Assembly (NCBI GenBank): GCA_902783535.1
Contig: CACZRJ010000035.1
Coordinates: forward strand, 1-16,152
Direction of reading: 5' to 3'
DNA: 16,152 nucleotides
Origin: an uncultured Ruminococcus sp.
GTDB taxonomy: Bacteria > Bacillota > Clostridia > Oscillospirales > CAG-382
Shown: positions 1-6,837 of the stretch, piece after piece
How positions within the stretch are numbered: position 1 is the first letter of the stretch
Layout of the letters: each line of letters begins with the position of its first letter
Notes under the pieces: model-generated
Databases searched by the model: none
What the model saw: only the letters and a program-made list of their open reading frames with translations
Told to the model about the DNA's origin: nothing
Position numbers and translations under genes: made by a program

Positions 1-11
1 GAATGCGGCGG

Positions 12-27
12 CATTCTCCTTTCCTTT
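12..27 (-). promoter_or_regulatory. Shine-Dalgarno-like sequence with a possible start codon of a next gene at the window edge
   Basis: On the minus strand, about 45 bases after the kinase stop codon, there is a purine-rich stretch (AAAGG followed by AAGGAG, 16-27) and then an ATG at 14-12. The spacing from the first AAGG to the ATG is about 8 bases, but from the second it is only 1 base. A perfect six-base inverted repeat (GAATGC and GCATTC, 1-16) overlaps that ATG. Only four codons would lie in the window, so no product can be named. It suggests that the operon continues to the left, but this is weak evidence. Confidence 0.25.
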
Positions 28-69
28 GCGGTTCGATTGTGATGTTTCGCAACATGCAGGCCGGATGTG

Positions 70-1017
70 TTAACGGGACGAAAGAGCCCGGAATTCCGGA
101 AGCGTTACCGGAAGATCGCCTTTCAGGAGTGCATTTGCCTTGGCGACCGCACCTTCCCAGGGTTCTTTCGAAGAGAGGATCAGCTGCTCCGGACCGTTCA
201 TCTGCCGGGCCAGTATCTGCAGGAAGAGCGGATGCTTGGTCAGCCCTCCGGAAAGCGACACCGGATAAGGTTCTCCGGGAAAGAAACGGCCGGCAGACCG
301 GATCAGCTCTCCGATGTACGAGATGTGATCTTCAAGAATCTCCATTGCCGCCCGGTCGTTATGCTCGCCGGCCGCTTCAAAAACGACCGGCGCATACGAG
401 GCGAACTCGTTCTTTCCGAACTGGTTGATCTCGATGATGTTCCTGTAAACGCCGCCGTCGAATCTGCGGTTCAGCTCTTCCGCGAGCCAGCTTGGCCTGT
501 CGCGTCCGTCCATCACGCGGAACGCATGGGAAAACGCTGCCCGTCCGATTTCGAAGCCGTTGCCTTTCAGGTCAAACTGGCCGAATCCGCCGACGCGAAT
601 GATTTTTCCGCTCCGCTTTACAAAACAGGATGAACCGGTTCCGCAAATGACGCTGACGCCGTCGCGGTCCGGAAAAGATGCGTAAAGGACGTTCACGCCG
701 TCGTCGGACGCGCCGCAAACGGCATTGGGAAGAATCTCTTCTAGAAGCGGGACAACGCGGTTCGGGAAATGACCGGCGCTTCCGCCCGCGATCCCGGCGA
801 AGGCCGCGATCACCTCGTCGGCCCGGACCGATGCTTTGCTCAGCACGGAAAGACAGGCATCATGTATCAGGAGGAGCGCGCTGTCCGCGCCGATGTCGCC
901 CGGATTGGAACGCGGAAACGATTCCAGCAGGACCAGGTTCAGGCAGGCGTCTGTAAGAGCGACGGCGGTTTTTGAACCGCCGCCGTCAATACCGATCAGA
1001 TAACCGGAAGAACTCAT
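70..1017 (-). CDS. BadF/BadG/BcrA/BcrD-family ATPase, N-acetylglucosamine-kinase-like (variant motif)
   Basis: This is a 315-residue cytoplasmic protein of the ASKHA (actin/hexokinase) fold, in the family that includes N-acetylglucosamine kinase, which phosphorylates an amino sugar with ATP. The phosphate-1 loop GIDGGGSKT is at about residues 9-17, an Asp pair at 105-106 (ASDDG) sits where the catalytic base is expected, the phosphate-2 loop CGTGSS is at 125-130, and a SLSGGL adenosine-type motif lies near the C-terminus. The usual GDEGS stretch after the GGWG-like motif reads as LKGN here (GGFGQFDLKGNGFEIG), so activity or substrate may differ. I chose ATG 1017 because it overlaps the mscL stop as ATGA and places the P-loop at the N-terminus; the frame stays open upstream without family similarity. 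It is the last complete gene of the run. The family is fairly sure, the substrate is not. Confidence 0.85.
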   Translation of the reverse strand: MSSSGYLIGIDGGGSKTAVALTDACLNLVLLESFPRSNPGDIGADSALLLIHDACLSVLSKASVRADEVIAAFAGIAGGSAGHFPNRVVPLLEEILPNAVCGASDDGVNVLYASFPDRDGVSVICGTGSSCFVKRSGKIIRVGGFGQFDLKGNGFEIGRAAFSHAFRVMDGRDRPSWLAEELNRRFDGGVYRNIIEINQFGKNEFASYAPVVFEAAGEHNDRAAMEILEDHISYIGELIRSAGRFFPGEPYPVSLSGGLTKHPLFLQILARQMNGPEQLILSSKEPWEGAVAKANALLKGDLPVTLPEFRALSSR

Positions 1018-1484
1018 TTCTTTTCGAGAAGATCCTTGATCTCTCCGAGGACCGCCAGCGTCTTTTCTTCGACGGAGGGCTCTGCAGGAGCGGGCTCTTC
1101 TGCCGCCTTTTCCTCTTCCTCTTTCTTCTTCAGTTTCTCGGATGCCGCTTTCGCCTTGACAATGGCACGGAGGACCAGGAAGATGCAGAGTGCGACGAGC
1201 AGGAAGTCGATGACGGTCTGGATCCACAGACCCCAGGCGATGGCGACTTCGGGGATCTCGGCCGCTTCTTCAGTGGCAGGCACGGCTTCGCGGAGAACGG
1301 TTTTGACATTCTCGAGGCTGACGCCGCCGGTCAGAAGGCTGATCACAGGATTGATGATGTAATTGACAAGTCCGGTCACGATTTTTCCGAACGCGCCGCC
1401 GATGACGACGCCGACCGCCATGTCAATGATGTTGCCTTTGGAGATGAAATCCTTGAAGTCCTTGAAAAATGTGCTTTTTTTCAT
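1014..1484 (-). CDS. mscL: Large-conductance mechanosensitive channel MscL
   Basis: MscL forms a homopentameric channel in the cytoplasmic membrane that opens under membrane tension and releases solutes during hypo-osmotic shock. The 156-residue protein has the expected plan: an N-terminal amphipathic helix (FFKDFKDFISKGN), pore-lining TM1 at about 18-47 with the typical DMAVGVVIGGAFGKIV signature, an extracellular loop at about 50-82, TM2 at about 83-108, and a C-terminal helix ending LGEIKDLLEKK. It is somewhat longer than the roughly 136-residue E. coli protein because of a charged Lys/Glu/Ala/Pro-rich linker (about 112-138) before that helix. The start ATG has GAGGAG six bases upstream. 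The stop overlaps the start of the downstream kinase gene by four bases (ATGA), which suggests translational coupling. Identification is secure. Confidence 0.97.
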   Translation of the reverse strand: MKKSTFFKDFKDFISKGNIIDMAVGVVIGGAFGKIVTGLVNYIINPVISLLTGGVSLENVKTVLREAVPATEEAAEIPEVAIAWGLWIQTVIDFLLVALCIFLVLRAIVKAKAASEKLKKKEEEEKAAEEPAPAEPSVEEKTLAVLGEIKDLLEKK

Positions 1485-1537
1485 AAGGTTCTCCTCTTTC
1501 TTTTATGTTTTTGTTTTTTCACGAAAGCGGTTGCGCG

Positions 1538-1735
1538 TCAGTCGGCAACGGCCGCGTTGAGTTTTTCAAGCAGCCCGTCCACGTCCGTTCCGTGGACCTC
1601 GCATGCTTCTTCGATGCTTTCGCCGCGGGAATGCGGGCAGCCGAGGCAGTGCATGCCGATCTCGAAGAAGTAGACTGCAAGCTGGGGATACCGGTCCAGA
1701 ACGTCGCCGATCAGATCAGTTTTCTCTATTTTCAT
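1538..1735 (-). CDS. DUF1858 domain protein (small CxxC redox-type protein)
   Basis: This 65-residue protein consists of a single DUF1858 domain, a small helical fold described as a disulfide or redox domain often associated with hybrid-cluster proteins in anaerobes. The diagnostic segment is IGMHCLGCPHSRGESIEEAC, with Cys30 and Cys33 forming CxxC and a third Cys at 45. The start ATG has a strong AAAGGAG eight bases upstream. A promoter-like pair lies just before it (1767-1794), so the gene probably begins a separate transcript with mscL and the kinase. The biochemical role of stand-alone DUF1858 proteins is not firmly established; a thiol redox or metal-binding role is inferred from the cysteines. 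Confidence 0.9.
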   Translation of the reverse strand: MKIEKTDLIGDVLDRYPQLAVYFFEIGMHCLGCPHSRGESIEEACEVHGTDVDGLLEKLNAAVAD

Positions 1736-1762
1736 ATGAATGACTCCTTTCCAATAATCTAA

Positions 1763-4522
1763 TTACATTATATCATTCTCTTTTTCAGAATCAAGAGCAT
1801 TTCCGCTTTCTTCGGGCACATCTTCCGCGGAAACATCAAAATTTTCCTCTTCATCGCCGCTCTTTTCGGAATTCTGCGGTTCATCCGCCGGAGATGTTTC
1901 CGGTTTGCGGAACCGGATTCCGACCGGACGGCGTCTTTTTCTCCGTCCGCTTTTTTCAATCATCAGCCGGAAAGCCTGAACCGCAAGATGCCAGAAAACT
2001 GAAAAACCGGCGGAATAGGCCAGATCCGTCCATGAGAGCTGCGAAAAGCCGAGCGCCGAACGGATCGGGGAAACGAGAAGCAGAAGCGCGAAGACGCCGA
2101 TCAGAATCGCAAGCAGGATCCAGAGCGGGCGCGAGCCGAATCTGCGGTGCCGGAAAAGGCTTTCCGGCCACAGACATCCGCAGGCGTAAAAGAACTGCAG
2201 AAGCAGATATGTGATCATGCATGCGGTCGGATTCCGGGTCAGCGCGTAAACGGCATACGCGCAGATCCCGCCTCCGACGCCGCAGAACAGCGGGAGGAGG
2301 ATCTCTTCGAGCGCGACGGTCCCGCGGAAAGGCGGCAGGCGCTTCGCCAGAATCCTTCTGTCAGTAGACGAAAAAGCGATGCATACGGCGATCGCGAGGT
2401 TCGATATCAGTCCGCCGAAAAGGATCTCCGGAAAGCCGAACGCGGGCGGGGTCCCGAAGAGTGCGGACGCGAACAGCGCGGTGAACAGAAGAGCGGTCCC
2501 GGCAAAGAGATACTGGCGGATCCAGCGGAGGCGGAAGCAAAGGGCCTTTGCGTGCGTGATCCCGTCTGCCAGGACATGCAGACCGCTTTCCCGCATCATA
2601 TAATCGGAGGATTCCCTGAGGACGTCCGGCGCCGACATGGGGACGACGGAGATACTGGCGTCGTGCAGCAGCGTGAGTTCATCGGCGCTTTCGCCGGTGA
2701 CTGAAACGACATGACCCGCATTCCTGCGCAGGTGAAGAACGTCCAGCCACTGATCGGGCTCCGGCTCGAGGAAAACATGGTATTTTTCCGCGTTCAGGAC
2801 AAACATGCCGTAATCCATCGCCTTGATCTCGCGCCCGCTGATGACCTCGCCTTCGCTTTTGATGACGCCGGTTGTCTTGCCGACGCTGACGGCGGTATAA
2901 TAGGGGTCTTCCGTTGCCACGACGGTTTCGATGCCTGCGGACCTGCAGCGGTATGCGGCGTTTGCGATGTCCACTTCGACCATCGTCCGGAACACGAGGA
3001 TCCCGCGGAAGATCAGCCTTCGCTCGGCGAGCGGAGACCGGAGGTTGTCCGCGTCCGTCATTCCGGACGCGACTGCCAGCAGATAGGCGTTTTCCCGGGA
3101 TGCGTTTTCCGCGAGCGTCATGAGCCTTCTCTTGGCGTTGTCGTTCATTTTGTATTCCTTGCCGTCGACGGCGAAGCCGACGCATCTGGAAAGGACGAAT
3201 TCCGGAGGTCCCTTGACGACTGTGGTGTAGTGGTCCGCGTGCAGGGACAGGACGGCGTTGACATCTCCCTTCTCGTCTCTGCCGGTGTCCATGCGGAACC
3301 ATTCTCCGGTCAGCTCCTGGAGCGGAACGCACGCGTCCTTCAGATAGGTCAGCGTTGCCTTGTCGACCGGACGGTTCGGGTTCGGATAGTCCGAGCAGGC
3401 GAGGGACAGTTTCAGAAGATCCGTCGACTCGCGCTCGGGCGGCTCGTCAAGCCGGACCAGCCGCTGATTGACGATGACCGCCTCCAGTGAGATCCGTTTC
3501 GGCGGCAGCATCCGCTCTTTGGTGCACATGATGGTGTCGACGGACGCAAAAAGGGAAAGAGAGTCCTGATTCCGGACGATCAGATTGTCGTCGGACATGT
3601 TCAGCAGATGGTGTACGAACGAGGCGAGAGAGATCGGGATCAGGCTGTCGCAGAGCGAAGCCGAGCAGAGGGAGGCGGAGATCAGGAACAGGGAGGAGAT
3701 CTCCCATTTTCTGAGCAGCCCTCCGAGCAGAATGATCAGGAATCCGGCCAGGGCGGAATAAATGGACATCAGCCGGCTGTAATTTCGGACCTGACGGAGC
3801 AGAAGGGGGAAAAAGGTCTCCTTTTTCCGGTGCATCCGCCTGGTCAGCGTTTCCGCTCCCGTCAGACAGACGACCGCGTAGCAGCTGCCCTGGCGAAGAA
3901 TGGTGCCGGCATAAAGCATGTTCGGGGAAACCGACTCCGTTTCGGAGCCGCTGTAGTACGCCGATTTTCTGACGGCCGTCTGGGAGCCGCTCACCGGTGT
4001 TTCCAGAACGAGCAGACGCCCGTCGTCGGCGACGATCCTGCAGTCTGCGGGAACGATCTTGTTTTCGGAAAGCCAGATGACTTCTCCGGGAACGAGCAGT
4101 CTGCTGTCCAGCGTGACCTCGCGCCCTTCGCGCAGAACGGTGACGGAGAGGGAGGTGTTTTGGTTCAGACGGTTCAGTTCCGACGCGGCGCGCGTTTCGA
4201 GAAAAGCCCCGGCAAGCAGGATCAGCGGGATGGCGAAGATCGCGAACAGGTAGACTGTTTTCGGATCGAACAGATACAGGATGAACGATATCACCAGGAA
4301 GAGCAGATAGGTCAGTCCCTTGAACTGGTTCTTCAGACTGGTGGTGAAGCGGAGATCCATTTCCCCGCGAATGACGTTTTTGCCGTATCTTCTTCTGCGG
4401 GATTTAGCGCTTTTCAGAGAGAGCCCGGATTTCAGGTCGGTCTGAAGATAGGCGGCAAGCTCTTCCGCGGACATCGTCTGCGGAAAGAAAGGGTCATTCG
4501 GTTTTTTTGAGTAGTCCTGCAA
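1763..4522 (-). CDS. P-type-ATPase-like membrane protein, predicted catalytically inactive (pseudo-pump)
   Basis: The 919 residues follow the layout of a P2-type cation ATPase: an N-terminal cation-ATPase domain (17-51, ending YGKNVI), TM1-2 (about 68-108), an actuator domain (110-245), TM3-4 (about 250-305), P and N domains (306-660), six C-terminal membrane segments (about 668-855), then a basic and an acidic tail. Catalytic positions are replaced throughout: TGES is SGSQ (178-181), PEGL is DSLIP (292-296), DKTGT is KERML (335-339), so the phosphorylated Asp is Lys335. TGD is TED (537-539), DPxR is FRTM (511-514), the P-domain Lys is Trp592, and GDGxND is GESADE (610-615). The N-domain KGPPE (437-441) survives. 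The start is TTG with GGAGG eight bases upstream. It follows the clpE-like gene by 54 bases. The family is sure; the role is unknown, and transport is unlikely. Confidence 0.9.
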   Translation of the reverse strand: MQDYSKKPNDPFFPQTMSAEELAAYLQTDLKSGLSLKSAKSRRRRYGKNVIRGEMDLRFTTSLKNQFKGLTYLLFLVISFILYLFDPKTVYLFAIFAIPLILLAGAFLETRAASELNRLNQNTSLSVTVLREGREVTLDSRLLVPGEVIWLSENKIVPADCRIVADDGRLLVLETPVSGSQTAVRKSAYYSGSETESVSPNMLYAGTILRQGSCYAVVCLTGAETLTRRMHRKKETFFPLLLRQVRNYSRLMSIYSALAGFLIILLGGLLRKWEISSLFLISASLCSASLCDSLIPISLASFVHHLLNMSDDNLIVRNQDSLSLFASVDTIMCTKERMLPPKRISLEAVIVNQRLVRLDEPPERESTDLLKLSLACSDYPNPNRPVDKATLTYLKDACVPLQELTGEWFRMDTGRDEKGDVNAVLSLHADHYTTVVKGPPEFVLSRCVGFAVDGKEYKMNDNAKRRLMTLAENASRENAYLLAVASGMTDADNLRSPLAERRLIFRGILVFRTMVEVDIANAAYRCRSAGIETVVATEDPYYTAVSVGKTTGVIKSEGEVISGREIKAMDYGMFVLNAEKYHVFLEPEPDQWLDVLHLRRNAGHVVSVTGESADELTLLHDASISVVPMSAPDVLRESSDYMMRESGLHVLADGITHAKALCFRLRWIRQYLFAGTALLFTALFASALFGTPPAFGFPEILFGGLISNLAIAVCIAFSSTDRRILAKRLPPFRGTVALEEILLPLFCGVGGGICAYAVYALTRNPTACMITYLLLQFFYACGCLWPESLFRHRRFGSRPLWILLAILIGVFALLLLVSPIRSALGFSQLSWTDLAYSAGFSVFWHLAVQAFRLMIEKSGRRKRRRPVGIRFRKPETSPADEPQNSEKSGDEEENFDVSAEDVPEESGNALDSEKENDIM
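1767..1794 (-). promoter_or_regulatory. Internal sigma-A-type promoter for the DUF1858-mscL-kinase group
   Basis: On the minus strand a perfect -10 box TATAAT (1767-1772) is preceded by a 16-base spacer and a -35-like TTGATT (1789-1794). The expected start point near 1760 leaves a leader of roughly 25 bases carrying the AAAGGAG of the DUF1858 gene. The whole element lies inside the last codons of the upstream P-type-ATPase-like gene, whose TAA stop is at 1763-1765. The local sequence is AT-richer than its surroundings. This is read by eye, with no experimental support. Confidence 0.65.
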
Positions 4523-4530
4523 AACGGACC

Positions 4531-4538
4531 CCTCCTTT
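4531..4538 (-). promoter_or_regulatory. Ribosome binding site that fixes the TTG start of the P-type-ATPase-like gene
   Basis: Minus-strand AAAGGAGG ends eight bases before TTG 4522-4520. This nearly ideal Shine-Dalgarno sequence favours the TTG over the first in-frame ATG, sixteen codons further in. It also indicates that the gene is actively translated rather than decaying. Confidence 0.75.
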
Positions 4539-4576
4539 CCGTGCGGAATAGGGCGGGAAAAGCTCTGCCGGGAGGA

Positions 4577-6832
4577 TCAGAGGCAGCTGATAACGACCGC
4601 GCCGTCCTTGCAGTCCGCGCCGACGGCAGAAATGTTTTCTGTATATCTGGCGATCAGTTCGGAAGCGATCGCGTCCTCGACCTCCGTCTGGATGACGCGG
4701 CGGAGATTTCGTGCGCCGTATTGCTCGGAGAACCCTTTTTCAGCCAGGTATCCGACCAGCGCGTCGGTGTAGCGGAAAGCGATCCCTTTTTCGGAAAGAA
4801 CGGTCGACAGCTCGTCGAGCATGATCCGGCAAATGGCGTTCATCTGTTCCTGCCCGAGACGGTTGAACACGACGATGCCGTCGATGCGGTTGAGAAATTC
4901 CGGGCGGAGGAAGGACTGAAGCGCGTTCATGACGCGGGTCTCGTCGCTGCCTTTTCCGGTCGCGGTGAATCCGGCGGTCGGCGCTCCTGTCGCGCCGGCG
5001 TTGGTCGTCATGATGATGATCGTGTTTTCAAAATTGACTTCCTTGCCGTGCGAATCCGTGACGCGTCCGTCGTCGAGGATCTGCAGCAGCACGTTGAGCA
5101 CGTCCGGGTGCGCTTTTTCGATCTCATCGAACAGGACCACGGAGTACGGGTGCCTTCTGATCTTTTCGGTCAGCTGGCCCGCGTCGTCGTAGCCGACGTA
5201 TCCGGGAGGCGACCCGAGGATCCTGGAAACGGAATATTTTTCCATATACTCGCTCATGTCGAGGCGTATGAGCGCGTCCGGAGTGTCGAAAAGGAATGCG
5301 GCGAGGTCTTTGACGAGCTGCGTCTTTCCGACGCCGGTCGGGCCGGCGAAAATGAACGAAACGGGCTTCGCCTTGTAAGTGATTCCGGCACGGGAGCGGC
5401 GGATGGCCCTGGCGATTTTGTCGATGGCCTCGTCCTGCCCGACGATATGGCTGCGGAGGACTTCCGGGAGACGGGTCATTTTCTGATAGTCGTTTTCTCC
5501 GATGCTTGAAGCGGGGATCCCGGTCCAGACCTCGATCACCCTGGCGAGGTCCTGCTCCGTCAGCTCCAGCTTTTCGCGCTCTTTCTGGAGCTCCTCCAGA
5601 CGCTGGCGTTTCTGCAGCGCGGTCGTCTTGACCTGCGCGATGCGCGCGTAGTCCGCGTCGGACTTGTTCTCTTTGGCCTCCATGTTCTGCAGATCTTTTT
5701 CCAGAGCGGCGATCTCGTCCTGCGTCGAGCTGATCTCATTGATGACCGGCGAATGCATGGAGACCTGGGAGCAGGCTTCGTCCATCAGGTCGATGGCTTT
5801 GTCCGGAAGAAATCTGTCGTTGATGTAGCGTTCGGAAAGAAGGACCATTCTCCGGACGATCTGGTCGGGGATGCGGATCCCGTGAAAGTTTTCGTAATAC
5901 GGGCGGATGCCCTTCAAGACCTCGATGGAATCCGCGACGGAGGGCTCGTTGATCAGAACGGGCTGGAAGCGGCGCTCCAGCGCGGCGTCGTGCTCGATGT
6001 ACTTTCTGTATTCGGTCAGCGTCGTGGCGCCGATGACCTGGACTTCGCCGCGGGAAAGGGCCGGCTTCAGAATATTCGCCGCATTCATTCCGCCTTCCGC
6101 GCTGCCCGCGCCGACGATGGAATGGATCTCGTCGATGACGAGAAGGATGTTTCCGTTTTCCTTGACTTCGTCGATCAGGCCTTTCATCCGGTTTTCGAAT
6201 TGTCCCCGGAACTGCGTTCCGGCGACGATCGCCGTCATATCGACCAGAAAAACCTCCTTGTCCTTCAGCTTGTACGGCACGTCACCGGAGACGATCCGCT
6301 GCGCGAGCGCTTCCGCGACAGCGGTCTTTCCGACGCCCGGCTCGCCGATGAGACAGGGATTGTTTTTCTGCCGGCGGCAGAGGATCTGCGTGACGCGTTC
6401 CAGTTCCAGCGCCCTCCCGACGACTCTGTCCAGCTTTCCTTCCCTTGCGCGGGAAGTCAGGTCGATGCAGAACGCGTTCAGGCATTTCCGGTGCTTTCCG
6501 GATTTCGGGCCGGCGGACCTGGTTTCGGTTTTTTGCGCGCCGTCCTGTTCATTTCCGTTTTTCATGATCGCGCTGATGTCCACCGCGGGCGCGGTCCCTT
6601 CCTCGTCGTCGGATTCCGGCATCGGCATCAGCTGTTCCAGTTCCTCGCTCATATTGTCGAGATCTTCATCGCTGATGCCCATGTTTCTGAGAATATCGTC
6701 GATGGGCTTGATTTTCATTTCTCTGGCGCATTTAATGCAGTAGCCGACCTGCTCGACCTTGCCGTTCGTTTCTTTCGAGACGAATATCACGGCCGGTCTT
6801 GCATTGCATTTCGCACATTTTTTCATTTGCAT
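4577..6832 (-). CDS. clpE: ClpE-type AAA+ unfoldase with N-terminal zinc finger (Clp protease ATP-binding subunit)
   Basis: A 751-residue Hsp100/Clp ATPase that unfolds proteins, usually feeding them to ClpP. The N-terminus lacks the Clp_N repeats of ClpC and carries four cysteines spaced C-x2-C-x22-C-x2-C (6, 9, 32, 35), the zinc-finger arrangement of ClpE. An acidic linker (about 55-110) follows. AAA domain 1 has Walker A GEPGVGKT (163-170) and Walker B LLVIDE; a coiled-coil M domain lies at about 365-430; AAA domain 2 has GPTGVGKT (497-504), VVLFDE, and sensor 2 GARNLRR (706-712). The ClpP-docking loop seems to be AGF (620-622) where VGF is usual. The start ATG has AAGGAG 11 bases upstream, within the end of pgsA. 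There is no ctsR, mcsA or mcsB beside it. ClpC-like naming is possible, but the zinc finger favours ClpE. Confidence 0.9.
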   Translation of the reverse strand: MQMKKCAKCNARPAVIFVSKETNGKVEQVGYCIKCAREMKIKPIDDILRNMGISDEDLDNMSEELEQLMPMPESDDEEGTAPAVDISAIMKNGNEQDGAQKTETRSAGPKSGKHRKCLNAFCIDLTSRAREGKLDRVVGRALELERVTQILCRRQKNNPCLIGEPGVGKTAVAEALAQRIVSGDVPYKLKDKEVFLVDMTAIVAGTQFRGQFENRMKGLIDEVKENGNILLVIDEIHSIVGAGSAEGGMNAANILKPALSRGEVQVIGATTLTEYRKYIEHDAALERRFQPVLINEPSVADSIEVLKGIRPYYENFHGIRIPDQIVRRMVLLSERYINDRFLPDKAIDLMDEACSQVSMHSPVINEISSTQDEIAALEKDLQNMEAKENKSDADYARIAQVKTTALQKRQRLEELQKEREKLELTEQDLARVIEVWTGIPASSIGENDYQKMTRLPEVLRSHIVGQDEAIDKIARAIRRSRAGITYKAKPVSFIFAGPTGVGKTQLVKDLAAFLFDTPDALIRLDMSEYMEKYSVSRILGSPPGYVGYDDAGQLTEKIRRHPYSVVLFDEIEKAHPDVLNVLLQILDDGRVTDSHGKEVNFENTIIIMTTNAGATGAPTAGFTATGKGSDETRVMNALQSFLRPEFLNRIDGIVVFNRLGQEQMNAICRIMLDELSTVLSEKGIAFRYTDALVGYLAEKGFSEQYGARNLRRVIQTEVEDAIASELIARYTENISAVGADCKDGAVVISCL

Positions 6833-6837
6833 AAAGG

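Noticed and set aside
42..55. Small inverted repeat (ATGTT and AACAT around a four-base loop) after the kinase stop, as a terminator
   Set aside because: Only five base pairs, AT-rich, with no following run of U on the minus-strand RNA.
1018..1227. 70-codon extension of the kinase into mscL
   Set aside because: Arg/Gly-rich shadow translation; the kinase P-loop starts just after ATG 1017, which overlaps the mscL stop.
3608..4510. Long plus-strand open frame of 300 codons opposite the P-type-ATPase-like gene
   Set aside because: Low-complexity Arg/Gly/Glu-rich translation with no family resemblance; a shadow of the minus-strand gene in GC-rich DNA.
1763..4522. Frameshift or pseudogene explanation for the missing P-type ATPase motifs
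   Set aside because: Framework motifs before and after each altered site align in the same frame along the whole protein, so the substitutions are point changes and not frame loss.
4523..4576. Terminator between clpE and the P-type-ATPase-like gene
   Set aside because: No stable stem followed by U residues could be seen; the gap holds only a ribosome binding site.
4541..5509. Plus-strand open frame of 322 codons opposite the 3' half of clpE
   Set aside because: Antisense shadow with no recognisable domain.
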